A DNA stretch of 55,884 nucleotides, taken from positions 1 to 55,884 of the forward strand of contig NZ_JASHJX010000028.1 of assembly GCF_030732985.1 (NCBI RefSeq), written 5' to 3'. Each line of letters opens with the position of its first letter. Within the stretch, counting starts at the first letter, position 1. Source of the stretch: Nioella sp. MMSF_3534 (lineage in GTDB: Bacteria; Pseudomonadota; Alphaproteobacteria; Rhodobacterales; Rhodobacteraceae). The notes under the pieces are model-generated. The model did not search any database and was not told the origin of the DNA. It saw only the letters and a program-made list of their open reading frames with translations. This document shows positions 26,634 through 38,408 of the stretch, piece by piece. The translations under genes were made by a program, and so were the position numbers.

Positions 26634-27926
26634 TCAGGCCGTCGCCCTGGCCAGCGCCTGATCCAGATCGGCGATCAGATCCTCGGCATTCTCGATCCCG
26701 ATCGACACGCGCACCACATTGGGCGCGGCCCCCGCCGCCTCCTGCTGCTCCGGCGTCAGCTGCCGGTGCGTGGTCGAGGCCGAATGGATGATCAGCGACC
26801 TTGTATCGCCCAGATTGGCGACATGGCTGAAGATCTCCAGGCTATCGACCAGCTTCACGCAGGCCTCGTAGCCGCCCTTCACCGCGAAGGTGAACAGGGC
26901 ACCCGCCCCCTTGGGGCAGACCGCCGGAATGCGCGCCGAATAGGGCGAAGAGTCCAGACCCGCATAGGTCACGTAGTCGACGCGCGGATCGTTCTCCAGC
27001 CAGGTGGCGACGGTCATCGCGTTCTCCACGTGACGTTCCATGCGCAGCGACAGCGTCTCGATTCCCATCAGCGTGTAATGCGCCGCTTGCGGGTTCATGG
27101 TCATGCCCAGATCGCGCAGACCGATGGCGATGGAATGGAAGGTGAAGGCCAGCGGCCCGAAGGTCTCGTGGAATTTCAGCCCGTGATAGGCGGGCTCGGG
27201 CTGCGACAGCGACGGGAACTTGTCGGAGGCGGACCAGTCGAACTGGCCCGAGTCGACGATGCAGCCACCGGTGACAGTGCCGTTGCCGGTCAGGTATTTG
27301 GTGGTCGAATGCACGACCAAAGTCGCCCCGAGCGAGATCGGGTTGCACAGGTAGGGCGTGGCCGAGGTGTTGTCGATGATGAGCGGCACACCGGCCGCAT
27401 CGGCGATATCGGCAATAGCGCGGATATCGGTGATGTAGCCGCCCGGGTTGGCGATGGATTCACCGAAGACCGCGCGGGTATTGTCGTCAATGGCATCGCG
27501 CACCGCGTCCAGATCGTCGAAATCGACAAACTTTGCGGACCAGCCGAAGCGCTTGATGGTCTGGCTGAACTGGGTGACCGTGCCGCCATAGAGCCGGGTC
27601 GAGGCCACCACGTTGCAACCGGGTTGCATCAGCGGGAAGAGCGCCATGATCTGCGCCGCGTGACCCGAGGAACAGCACACCGCGCCAACACCGCCCTCCA
27701 GCGTCGCGATACGTTCCTGCAGAACGGCGACGGTGGGGTTCGTCAGGCGAGAATAGATGTAGCCCACTTCCTGCAGGTTGAAGAGCGCGGCGGCATGTTC
27801 CGCATCGCGGAAGACATAGGCCGTGGTCTGGTAGATCGGCGTCTGCCGCGCACCGGTGGCCGGATCGGGCCGGGCGCCTGCGTGGATCTGAAGCGTATCG
27901 AAGCCGTAGCTGGGGCCGTCTGACAT
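26634..27926 (-). CDS. metY: O-acetylhomoserine aminocarboxypropyltransferase (sulfhydrylase)
   Basis: 430 residues, Cys/Met-metabolism PLP family. The start 'YGFDTLQIHAGARPDPATGA' is characteristic of MetY, and the PLP lysine lies in 'VVHSTTKYLTGNGTVTGG'. It makes homocysteine from O-acetylhomoserine and sulfide in methionine synthesis, or cysteine in side reactions. The ATG at 27926 has a GGGAGG site. I looked for a SAM-II riboswitch upstream and could not recognise one. Confidence 0.93.
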   Translation of the reverse strand: MSDGPSYGFDTLQIHAGARPDPATGARQTPIYQTTAYVFRDAEHAAALFNLQEVGYIYSRLTNPTVAVLQERIATLEGGVGAVCCSSGHAAQIMALFPLMQPGCNVVASTRLYGGTVTQFSQTIKRFGWSAKFVDFDDLDAVRDAIDDNTRAVFGESIANPGGYITDIRAIADIADAAGVPLIIDNTSATPYLCNPISLGATLVVHSTTKYLTGNGTVTGGCIVDSGQFDWSASDKFPSLSQPEPAYHGLKFHETFGPLAFTFHSIAIGLRDLGMTMNPQAAHYTLMGIETLSLRMERHVENAMTVATWLENDPRVDYVTYAGLDSSPYSARIPAVCPKGAGALFTFAVKGGYEACVKLVDSLEIFSHVANLGDTRSLIIHSASTTHRQLTPEQQEAAGAAPNVVRVSIGIENAEDLIADLDQALARATA

Positions 27927-28103
27927 GGTGAAACCTCCCAAAAAGCAGAAATCCCGCAATCATTAGGCGAAGGGGGATGGGCGAACAACCACTCCGATGA
28001 GTGAAGAACAAATGTCATGAACGCGCGGGGCATCCGAGATCGGGCGTCCTCGATCAACGCGATAAACGGGACGTCGTTCCCAGGCTTGAGGTCCGCGCGG
28101 TCC

Positions 28104-28149
28104 AAGGGCTTTCGAAAGCCCTTCAAAAAAGGCGTTTCGAAACGCCTTT
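28104..28149 (-). terminator. Double hairpin terminator of the ccm operon
   Basis: Two perfect palindromes, 28128-28149 (22 bp, centred on TTTCGAAA) and 28104-28123 (20 bp, same centre), lie 8 bp past the ccmG stop. On the minus strand the first stem runs directly into TTTTTT. Confidence 0.88.
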
Positions 28150-28156
28150 CCCCGCC

Positions 28157-28735
28157 CTATTCTTCGGGCAGTTGCAACTCATACCCCGCCTCGGCGAGGG
28201 CCGGAATCACCTGGTTGCGCAGGCTGCGTTGGACGATGGGGCCGCGGAAATGCAGGACGACCACGCCTTCGTTATTGATGAAGAATGTCTCGGGCATCGC
28301 CACCACGCCCCAATCGCGGCCATTGCGGGCCTCGGGGTCGGCGCCGATGCGGTCATAAGGGTTGCCGAGGTCTTCAAGGAAGGACAGTGCCAGCGACGGC
28401 TGATCGCGGTAATTGATGCCAAAGAGCGGATTGCCCGCCTCGGCCAGCGCGGTCAGCGTCGGGTGTTCGGCCCGGCAGGGGGGGCACCAGCTGGCCCAGA
28501 AATTCAGGATGATCAACCCATTGCCGCGAAGGTCGTCATCCGACAGCTCCTCGAACTGGGCCAGTGGGCCAAGGTCGAGCGGCGGGGCCGGGTTGCCCTC
28601 GCGGGTCGAGGGCAGCGAGTCGGTATCCACCCCCTGCGCCTGATCGTCCTGATTGTTCATCAGCTGCGTGGCGGCCACCCCGAAAAAGCCGAGGGTCAGG
28701 ACCAGCGGCAGCACCATAAGCCAGTTGAATTTCAT
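28157..28735 (-). CDS. ccmG: Cytochrome c biogenesis thioredoxin CcmG/DsbE
   Basis: 192 residues. An N-terminal membrane anchor ('FNWLMVLPLVLTLGFFGVAA') is followed by a thioredoxin-like domain with the redox motif in 'NFWASWCPPCRAEHP'. The periplasmic domain keeps apocytochrome c cysteines reduced for heme attachment. It overlaps ccmD by ATGA and is the last gene of the operon. Confidence 0.94.
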   Translation of the reverse strand: MKFNWLMVLPLVLTLGFFGVAATQLMNNQDDQAQGVDTDSLPSTREGNPAPPLDLGPLAQFEELSDDDLRGNGLIILNFWASWCPPCRAEHPTLTALAEAGNPLFGINYRDQPSLALSFLEDLGNPYDRIGADPEARNGRDWGVVAMPETFFINNEGVVVLHFRGPIVQRSLRNQVIPALAEAGYELQLPEE

Positions 28736-28887
28736 GCGGAGCTATCCCTGCGGTTTTCGGCCTCGCGCAGCTGGCGCAGGACCTTGCGGGCCTTCCAGAC
28801 CGAGGCCGCGATCAGCAGCGCCAGCAGCACCAGCGTCCCGGCATAGGCGGAGAGAACCTCGGTGGCGTAGCGACCCAGATCAGGCAT
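28732..28887 (-). CDS. ccmD: Heme exporter protein CcmD
   Basis: A 51-residue protein with one membrane helix ('AGTLVLLALLIAASVWKARK') and a charged tail 'REAENRRD', the standard form of CcmD. It helps the CcmABC complex to release holo-CcmE. Its start overlaps the ccmC stop by one base and its stop overlaps the ccmG start. Confidence 0.9.
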   Translation of the reverse strand: MPDLGRYATEVLSAYAGTLVLLALLIAASVWKARKVLRQLREAENRRDSSA

Positions 28888-29615
28888 CAGGCGATCCTTT
28901 CGCGCTGAATGAGCGCGCGCAGGCGGCGGGCGCGGATTTCGGTTCTGGTGCGGAAGAGCACCAGTGCCACGAACAGGAACACGAAGCCGATGATGCAGGT
29001 CCAGAGCGGATAGGCAAAGACATCGGCCACGTTCTCTTCGGCGTCCATCGACAGCGACGCGCCCTGATGAAGCCCCTGGTTCCAGAACAGAAGCGCATAG
29101 CGGGAGATCACGGCAAAGACCGTGCCGACAAGGCACAGCACGCTGGTCAGGTCGGCGGCCGCATCGGGGTTCTCCACCGCTTCCCACAGGGCCATGTAGC
29201 CCAGGTAGAACAGGAAGAGGATCAGGAACGCCGTCAGGCGCGGGTCCCATTCCCACCAGGTGCCCCACATCGGCTGGCCCCAGATCGCCCCGGTGATCAA
29301 CCCGATAAGGGTGAAGACCATGCCCACGGGCGCTGCGGCCTTGGCGGCCAGGGCGCTGACATGGTGGCGGCGAATGAGCCAGATGAGCGAGGTCACCAGC
29401 ATCATGAACCACGCGCTCGACCCCATGATCGCAGCGGGCACATGGATATAGATGATCTTGACGGTCGATCCCTGGCGGAAATCGTCGGGGGTGAAGAAGA
29501 AGCCCCAGATCAGGCCACCCACGACCAGAATGGCCGCAATGACAGACACCCAAGGCAGAAGCGCGCCCGAGGTGGCCATGAATTTGCGAGGATTTGCATA
29601 TTCCCAGATCGACAT
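28887..29615 (-). CDS. ccmC: Heme exporter CcmC
   Basis: 242 residues with six membrane helices. The heme-handling WWD motif is 'WGQPMWGTWWEWDPRLTAFL', and a conserved histidine lies in 'IIYIHVPAAIM'. It loads heme onto CcmE on the periplasmic side. The start at 29615 was chosen because 'MSIWEYANPRKFMA' is the standard CcmC N-terminus; the open frame continues far upstream but that part lies over ccmB and is not coding. Confidence 0.94.
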   Translation of the reverse strand: MSIWEYANPRKFMATSGALLPWVSVIAAILVVGGLIWGFFFTPDDFRQGSTVKIIYIHVPAAIMGSSAWFMMLVTSLIWLIRRHHVSALAAKAAAPVGMVFTLIGLITGAIWGQPMWGTWWEWDPRLTAFLILFLFYLGYMALWEAVENPDAAADLTSVLCLVGTVFAVISRYALLFWNQGLHQGASLSMDAEENVADVFAYPLWTCIIGFVFLFVALVLFRTRTEIRARRLRALIQRERIA

Positions 29616-29671
29616 GGGGCGGAACTTACGGTGCGATTGTTGCGCTAACAATGGGTTCGGTTGCCGCGCCC

Positions 29672-30328
29672 CTAGCGCAGATTGACGCGGAGGGCGGCAG
29701 CGGCGGCAAAAGGCATGGCGGCGGCGGTCAAAAAGGTGATTCCAGCCAGCAAGGCAAGGGGTGTCAGCGCATCCATGCCTTCGGCCCCCCGGCGGGCGGC
29801 TTCGGCCCCGAACAGAAGGGTGGGAACGTAAAGCGGCAATACAAGAAGGGATAGAAGAAGTCCGCCGCGTTTCAGACCCACGGTCAGGGCCGCGCCAAAC
29901 GTGCCGATGGCTGACAGGGCCGGGGTGCCGAGCGCCAATGATGCGATGAGCCAGGGGAACCCTTCGGGGGGAAGGTTCAGCAGGATCGCCAGCACCGGCG
30001 CGGCGGCGACCAGAGGCAGGCCGGTGGTGATCCAGTGGGCCAGCGCCTTGATGCCCGCAACGGCCTCCAGCGGCAGGGGCGAGGTGGCAAGGAGTTCCAG
30101 AGAGCCGTCTTCCCAATCCAGCGCGAAGATCCGGTCGAGCGACAGCAGGCAGGCCAGCAAAGCCCCGATCCAGAGGATGCCCGGCGCGATGCGGGTGATC
30201 ATGCCGGTTTCGGGGCCGATGCCGAAGGGCATCAGGACGGTGACAATGAGGAAGAAGGCGAGGCCAAGCCCGAACCCGCCGCCTGCGCGGATCGCAAGCC
30301 GAAGATCTCGTATAAGAAGTCCGATCAC
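29672..30328 (-). CDS. ccmB: Heme exporter CcmB
   Basis: 218 residues, six membrane helices. '[20 protein letters not shown]' is the conserved CcmB cytoplasmic loop after helix two. It is the permease partner of the ATPase CcmA. The start overlaps the ccmA stop by 4 bp; 56 bp separate it from ccmC. Confidence 0.93.
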   Translation of the reverse strand: MIGLLIRDLRLAIRAGGGFGLGLAFFLIVTVLMPFGIGPETGMITRIAPGILWIGALLACLLSLDRIFALDWEDGSLELLATSPLPLEAVAGIKALAHWITTGLPLVAAAPVLAILLNLPPEGFPWLIASLALGTPALSAIGTFGAALTVGLKRGGLLLSLLVLPLYVPTLLFGAEAARRGAEGMDALTPLALLAGITFLTAAAMPFAAAAALRVNLR

Positions 30329-30960
30329 AGCGCGCCCTCCGACAGGAAGGGGTCGGCTTCATCCGCTTGCACCGGCCGGTTGCGCCGGGTGAAGGGGCTG
30401 ATGTCGAGGCTGCGAGCGGTTGGAAGGCCAAGGTCGATATGGGTGGCAATGACGGCGCTGCCGCCGTTTGACAGATGCGCCTCGACCGCGCGGGCGAAGC
30501 GGGCGACATTTTCGACATCCAGCGACACTGTGGGCTCATCGAGGCACCAGACGGGCCGCCCGGTGACCAGCAACCGCGCCAGCGACAGACGGCGTTTTTG
30601 CCCCGCAGAGAGGTTCCCCGCGCGGCGGTCCAGCAGGTCACCCAGATCAAAGGCCTCTACCGCTGCGTCAATGCCGGTGGCACCGAACACCCCGGCCCAG
30701 AAACGCAGGTTCTCCGCCACCGACAATTGCGCCTTCAGCCCGTCGGCATGGCCTGCATAGGCGATCCCGTCATCGGGCGCGTCGATGCGGCCTTCCAAGG
30801 GCGGGGTCAGCCCGGCCAGGGTGCGCAACAGCGTCGTCTTGCCAGCGCCGTTTGGGCCGCGCAGGATCAGCGCCTCGCCGGGTGCGACGGCAAAGCCGAC
30901 ACCGGTCAGCACCTGTATGCCGCCACGGGCGCAGGACAGGGAATGGACGCTCAGACTCAT
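30325..30960 (-). CDS. ccmA: Heme exporter ATP-binding protein CcmA
   Basis: 211 residues, ABC ATPase. Walker A is '[19 protein letters not shown]', the signature is '[16 protein letters not shown]', Walker B is '[12 protein letters not shown]' and the H-loop is 'VIATHIDLG'. The energy is used to release holo-CcmE from CcmC. The ATG at 30960 has a GAGGG site; longer frames from 31053 are not needed. It is divergent from acnA. Confidence 0.93.
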   Translation of the reverse strand: MSLSVHSLSCARGGIQVLTGVGFAVAPGEALILRGPNGAGKTTLLRTLAGLTPPLEGRIDAPDDGIAYAGHADGLKAQLSVAENLRFWAGVFGATGIDAAVEAFDLGDLLDRRAGNLSAGQKRRLSLARLLVTGRPVWCLDEPTVSLDVENVARFARAVEAHLSNGGSAVIATHIDLGLPTARSLDISPFTRRNRPVQADEADPFLSEGAL

Positions 30961-31057
30961 GCCCTCAGCCCTAGCCGAAACCGGCCCGGTGGGGAAGCGC
31001 CGCGGCGGGTCCATATCGGCGCATGGGGCAGGGGGCGGGAAAAAAGCGCGCATTTAG

Positions 31058-31118
31058 GTATGCAACGGCATACAAAATCGCCGCACCCCCCTTGAACGAC
31101 TCCTGTTATGCTGGCATA
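31058..31118. promoter_or_regulatory. Two TATGC/GCATA inverted repeats upstream of acnA
   Basis: GTATGC-AACG-GCATAC at 31058-31073 and TATGC-TG-GCATA at 31107-31118 share the same half-site, with centres 47 bp apart, between ccmA and acnA. They could be operators for an unknown regulator of acnA. The proposal rests only on symmetry and repetition. Confidence 0.4.
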
Positions 31119-31165
31119 GCCCGCGCAGCACGTACCCACATCGTCTGGAACGAGGGAGGCTCTCC

Positions 31166-33850
<2,685 letters not shown>

Positions 33851-33863
33851 GGACCGCTCGTAG

Positions 33864-33882
33864 GGTGGGCAGTCTGCCCACC
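33864..33882 (+). terminator. GGTGGGCAG hairpin after acnA
   Basis: GGTGGGCAG-T-CTGCCCACC forms a 9-bp stem 14 bp after the acnA stop. Related hairpins occur at 33954-33972 (degenerate) and 50540-50561. Confidence 0.6.
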
Positions 33883-33900
33883 TTGCCTTTCAACATCCCG

Positions 33901-33928
33901 AAACCCCGGCCATCGCGCCGGGGTTTTG
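33901..33928 (+). terminator. Intrinsic terminator of acnA
   Basis: A 10-bp perfect stem AAACCCCGGC/GCCGGGGTTT (33901-33910 with 33917-33926) ends in TTTT. Confidence 0.85.
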
Positions 33929-34074
33929 CCGATTTTGGGCCTGATGGCTGGATGGTGGGCAAACTGTCTACCCGACACTTGCTTGACCTTCCAGCAGTCA
34001 GGTTAGCTATAACAAGACGTGCTCGTTAACAATTGAATCAGTCTCGACAACTCAGGCTGGGGGAACTGGCACCT

Positions 34075-34968
34075 ATGGCTTCGATCGGCAACTTGTACTT
34101 TCACGGAACTTTTCACGAGTCGGTGGGCACATTTACACCGATCCCACTGCCCGGCCCCTACACGTTGGACGATGGAAACGGCGCAGGTGACACGGTCTTT
34201 ACATCTGGTGAAGACGTCAATCAGCCATTCACCGATGGCTCGGCAACCGATGGGTTTTACGGGACCTATGAGAAGGATGGGGTGGTCTATATTGTCTGCC
34301 GGCAGGGGCCTTACTACGATCTCTACTCAACGACGGATCCGGCGGTTGCAACTCTAGCGGCTGGCACTGCAATCCCGACTTTCAATACTGCGGATTTCAC
34401 GACGTGTTTTCTGGGCGGCACGTGCATATCAACGCCTGATGGCTCCACACCCGTCGAAAACCTCCAGATCGGCGATTGCGTCGTCACCCATGGAGGCCGC
34501 GCAGTGCCGGTCAAGTGGATTGGTCGTCAGACCGTCGTAGCCGCATTTCGACCTGCGGAACGGCTGATGCCTGTGCGCTTTGCCGCCGGATCTCTTGGCG
34601 ATGGCCTGCCGCAGTCTGACCTCACGGTGACCGCCGACCACGGCATGATGGTGGATGGGGTCATCTGCCATGCGGGTGCCTTGGTGAACGGGACGACGAT
34701 CATCCGCGTTCCGCTCTCTGAGATGGGCGAGACCTACACAGTCTATCACATCGAGACCGAAGAGCACGAAATCATCCTCGCCAATGGCGCCCCTGCGGAG
34801 ACCTTCATCGACAACGTCTCGCGTCGGGCCTTCGACAACTTCGCAGAGTTCGAAGCGCTCTATGGCGATGTGCCCGAGATGGAGGAGCTTCCATACCCCC
34901 GCGCGATGTCCGCGCGGCAGGTGCCTGTTGCGATCAAGGTGAGGCTGGACGGAAAAGCCGTGGCCTGA
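34075..34968 (+). CDS. Hint-domain protein A, short passenger
   Basis: 297 residues: a 110-residue beta-rich N-terminal part without a Sec signal, then the 187-residue Hint cassette from Cys111 ('CFLGGTCISTPDG'). Block B is 'LTVTADHGMMVDG' and the block-F-like motif is 'HEIILANGAPAETF'. The passenger contains 'LDDGNGAGDTVFTSGEDV' and 'GFYGTYEKDGVVYIV', a pattern shared with proteins D, E and F of this window. Hint domains of this type (Hint_2) can self-cleave at their first Cys; activity here is untested. The ATG at 34075 has GGGGGAA before it. The gene sits directly after the acnA terminators. Confidence 0.85.
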   Translation: MASIGNLYFHGTFHESVGTFTPIPLPGPYTLDDGNGAGDTVFTSGEDVNQPFTDGSATDGFYGTYEKDGVVYIVCRQGPYYDLYSTTDPAVATLAAGTAIPTFNTADFTTCFLGGTCISTPDGSTPVENLQIGDCVVTHGGRAVPVKWIGRQTVVAAFRPAERLMPVRFAAGSLGDGLPQSDLTVTADHGMMVDGVICHAGALVNGTTIIRVPLSEMGETYTVYHIETEEHEIILANGAPAETFIDNVSRRAFDNFAEFEALYGDVPEMEELPYPRAMSARQVPVAIKVRLDGKAVA

Positions 34969-35393
34969 CGCTTGGGCGGGATCGTTTGCCCGACGTTTGC
35001 ATCGCCATAAGCGCGACGTTTCAGGGCGAGGTGATCGGGACGGCGGACGCCCACGAATTTGCGCGCGATGTCGGCGTGGCGGGTGCCGGTTGCGGACCGT
35101 GGACGCGGGCTTTCGGCGTTGCTGCAAGGCAAGATCGGCGACCGGGCAAGGCCGGATTGGCGGAAGGCGCACCGGCGACGGATTGCGCTGCGAACTGCTT
35201 GTGAATCGCGGTCCGGAGCGGGGCCCTGCGACTTGGAACGCACCCGGAGTGGCTTCAGGATGTCGATGTCGGAATGGTGTGCGCTTCGCGGTTGGCACAA
35301 AAGCCCATGTGCCGTAGGGTCGCGTTCAGATGGCGAATGCGCGTCCGCGTTTTGATAGCGAGGGCCAGAGATTTAAGGACTTCTTTGAAGAAC
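34969..35393. other. 425-bp region without a recognised gene
   Basis: Short open frames exist in several phases, but none has a ribosome-binding site or a family resemblance that I can see. The GC-rich half may be decayed coding sequence. The promoter of the next gene should lie near its end. Confidence 0.5.
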
Positions 35394-35840
35394 ATGAACG
35401 CGGCCCTTATTTCAGCGATCTGTTCGGCCACGGTGATCGCCGCCGCAACCCTTGGAGGAGGATCCGCCATGGCACAGACCACATCGGGTGACGTGCTGTC
35501 CCTCACCTGCGAGACAGCTTCCGGGGCTCCGTCTTCTCATATCGACGCGCTTTGTGCGGAACTGACACGACAGCTGCAAGAGCAGGATCCACCGTGGGAG
35601 GTCAGGCTGTCGGAGGATCCGGCCCAAAACGGCGCGGACGCGGCGGCCAGCATGACGCTTACGCTTCTTTCCGCAGGAAAGCACGACCTGCGCGCGCAGC
35701 TCTCTTGGCGGCGCGGCGATCTTGGCGGGACCAGCCCGGACTACACCTTTTCCGTCGTCGATGCGCCGCTTGGGGCCGCGCCCTATGACAGGTTCATCGG
35801 CACCCTTCTGAACAGCGCGGGCTGGCCTGATGCAGATTGA
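35394..35840 (+). CDS. Unknown secreted protein upstream of the serralysin gene
   Basis: 148 residues. The N-terminus 'MNAALISAICSATVIAAATL' followed by 'GGGSAMAQTTSG' is a good Sec signal with an AMA-Q cleavage site. The mature part is about 120 residues, with two cysteines ('SLTCETASGAP' and 'IDALCAELTRQLQ') that could pair, and a C-terminal 'DRFIGTLLNSAGWPD'. I do not recognise the family. It lies 81 bp before the metalloprotease gene on the same strand, so a periplasmic partner or inhibitor of that protease is possible, but it does not look like the Inh/Omp19 family. The start at 35394 was chosen for the signal peptide. Confidence 0.65.
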   Translation: MNAALISAICSATVIAAATLGGGSAMAQTTSGDVLSLTCETASGAPSSHIDALCAELTRQLQEQDPPWEVRLSEDPAQNGADAAASMTLTLLSAGKHDLRAQLSWRRGDLGGTSPDYTFSVVDAPLGAAPYDRFIGTLLNSAGWPDAD

Positions 35841-35921
35841 CGGACCGGCCAGCAAGACCCTTCTTTTTCCTGGAAGCAACGCTGCTTCACGATCATTTAA
35901 TCTCTCCCGGAGAAACGCGCC

Positions 35922-38216
35922 ATGTGTCTGATATGCTCGACATTTCAACCCTTTAAGGAGACCTGTGACTATGAGGATCTGGCAGCGATATCGGTAGATG
36001 ATGCCGCACTGCTGGAGGATTCAGGTGACGCGGTCGCCTCGATCTCGACAAGCTATTCCATGTCGGTCGGAGACACCTTTGCAGGCACCCTGGATTCCCT
36101 GGGAGACCGGGATTGGATCGAACTGAACGTGGTTGCCGGTGAAAGCTATGACATCAATCTGACAGGCGTTGGCGGCAGCGCCGTCGGCGACACCTATATG
36201 CGCCTTTATGATTCAAGCGGCAATTACCTTGGCTTCGATGATGATGGCGGGGTGGGGCTGGCGTCCCATGCCTGGTTCACCGCTGACACGACCGGTACGA
36301 TCTACATCTCGGCCGGGTCATGGAATGATACCGAGACGGGTGATTACCAGATATCGGTCACCGCGGCGGGCGACAGAACGACCTTCACGAACGATCAGAT
36401 CGCCGATCAGCTGACCGACGGCTACTGGACAAGCCTGACCAATGAAACCACCGCGCGCGAGTTCAACGTTTCCGTTGGCGATACGCTGGATGTGCATATT
36501 GGCGGACTGACCGCAGAAGGTCAGCAGCTGGCATCCTGGGCGTTCGAAGCATGGACGGCCGTGTCGGGCCTGAACTTCAACCTGGTCACGACGGGCGTCG
36601 CGGATGCGTCGCATGAAATCGTCATGGATGACAACGCGTCGGGTGCCTATAACTCCTCGACCCATAGCGGCGGGTTCATCACCCAGTCGACCGTGAATGT
36701 CTCCACCGACTGGTTGGCGACCTATGGCACCACGATCGACAGCTATTCCTTCCAGACCTACATGCACGAGATCGGCCACGCTCTCGGGCTGGGGCATGCG
36801 GGCAACTACAATGGCTCCGCAGCCTGGAACATAGATAACTAATACCTGAACGACAGCTGGGAAGCGACGATCATGTCGTATTTCAGCCAGAACGAAAATC
36901 CGACGGTCAGCTCGGACATCGCACTCGCATCGACGCTGATGATGGCCGATATCCTTGCCATTCAGAATCTGTACGGAACGGGCGTCACAAACAATGCCGG
37001 CGACACGGTCTACGGGTTCAATTCGAACGTTTCTGGCTATCTTGGCGATCTCTTCGGCCAGATAACCGGGGAAGATGCTGCCGACCCGTCGATCTATGCT
37101 GGCAACTATGTGATGTACACGATGTACGACACCGGCGGCGAAGACACGCTTGATATGAGCGGGTCCAGCCTGGACCAGCGGGTCAACATGAATGACGAGA
37201 CCTATTCGGACCTGTCCGGGCGGATTGGCAACTTCTCCATCGCGCGCGGCACCGGGCTTGAGAACTACATCGGCAGTTCCGGGGCCGACGATGTCACCGG
37301 CAACGAGCTTGCCAATGAAATCTCGGGCAATGACGGCAATGACTCCTTGTCCGGCGGGGCAGGTGCCGACACGCTTGATGGCGGCGACGGCAATGACACC
37401 CTGACAGGCGGCGCGGATGCGGATCTGTTTGCCGGCACCGGTTTCGGCACGGGCGACACGGACAGGATCACGGATTTCAACGGCGCCGAGGATGTGATCG
37501 ACCTGTCCAGCTTCTTTGCCGACATCTCGGATGTTGTCGCTGCGGCCACCGATGTTTCGGGTGATCTGCATATCGACCTCGGGGGAGGTGCGACGCTGAT
37601 CCTCGAAAACACGTCGGTCGGCGATCTGACCTTCACCAATACCAACACCTTGTGCTTCTGCGCGGGAACGCTGATTGCAACCCCGGAAGGGGACCGCCTG
37701 GTTGAAGAGCTTTCGATCGGTGACCGCGTGTTGAACGCCCAAGGCCGGGCCATTGCGGTCAAATGGATCGGGTATCAGACCGTCTCTACCCGGTTCGGCC
37801 CGGCGGAACGACTGATGCCGGTGCGCTTTGCGGCGGGATCGCTTGGGGCTGGCCTGCCTTATGAGCCGCTGACCGTCACTGCCGACCATGGGATGCTGGT
37901 GGATGGCGTCATTTGCCACGCAGGCGCGCTGGTGAATGGAACGACGATCACGCAGGTGCCTCTGGCCGAGATGGGGGCGAGCTACACCGTCTACCACGTT
38001 GAGACCGAGGAACACGAGATCATCCTCGCCAACGGTGCCCCCGCCGAGACCTTTATCGACAATGTCAGTCGCCGCGTCTTCGACAATTATGCGGAGTTCG
38101 AAGCACTCTATGGCGACGTGCCCGAGATGGAAGAACTGCCATACCCCCGCGCCATGTCCGCACGGCAGGTGCCTGTGCTGATCCGCAACCGCTTGAAGGC
38201 AGTCGAGGCGGCCTGA
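35922..38216 (+). pseudogene. Serralysin-type metalloprotease with RTX repeats and Hint cassette (B), broken by an in-frame TAA
   Basis: The frame codes for 764 positions but has a TAA at 36840-36842 (codon 307); the frame is the same on both sides. Order: N-terminal 'MCLICSTFQPFKETCDYEDL', a PPC-like beta domain (about 40-150), an M10 protease domain with the zinc motif 'HEIGHALGLGH' at 282-292, the stop, then 'YLNDSWEATIMSYFSQ' with the Met-turn at codon 318, RTX repeats 'GGDGNDTLTGG' (about 465-510), and the Hint cassette from codon 578. The upstream piece (35922-36842) could make a protease fragment without Met-turn, RTX and Hint; the downstream piece is open from ATG 36873 to 38216. Intact relatives are secreted by type I systems. 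It could be a true nonsense mutation, a sequencing error or rare readthrough. Confidence 0.8.
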
Positions 38217-38408
38217 TCAGCCGGACCGTTCATGCCCTGCGGCCTTTTCGGGGGGGGGCGCAGCCCCTTCGCGTCTCGGTGCCCTACCTCTAAGGGGCAA
38301 GTCTCGATCATTTCCTAGAAGGGCCGGTCATGTCGAGCCAAAAAGGCTCGCCAGAAACCCCGCTATCGGATAGCTATCAAGGACTGACCCGTTTTAGGAA
38401 CTCAAGAT

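Noticed and set aside
27927-28103. SAM-II riboswitch before metY
   Set aside because: The expected short stem and pseudoknot core could not be found in the leader by eye.
34405-34968. True intein
   Set aside because: There is no homing endonuclease, no terminal His-Asn and no C-extein; the cassette ends the protein.
37310-37440. Short tandem repeats that might suggest a CRISPR or microsatellite
   Set aside because: They encode RTX GGxGxDxLx nonapeptides in frame; no spacers of constant length.
36318-38015. 565-residue open frame on the minus strand
   Set aside because: Antisense of the serralysin-Hint gene; repeated again opposite other Hint genes because the cassettes repeat.
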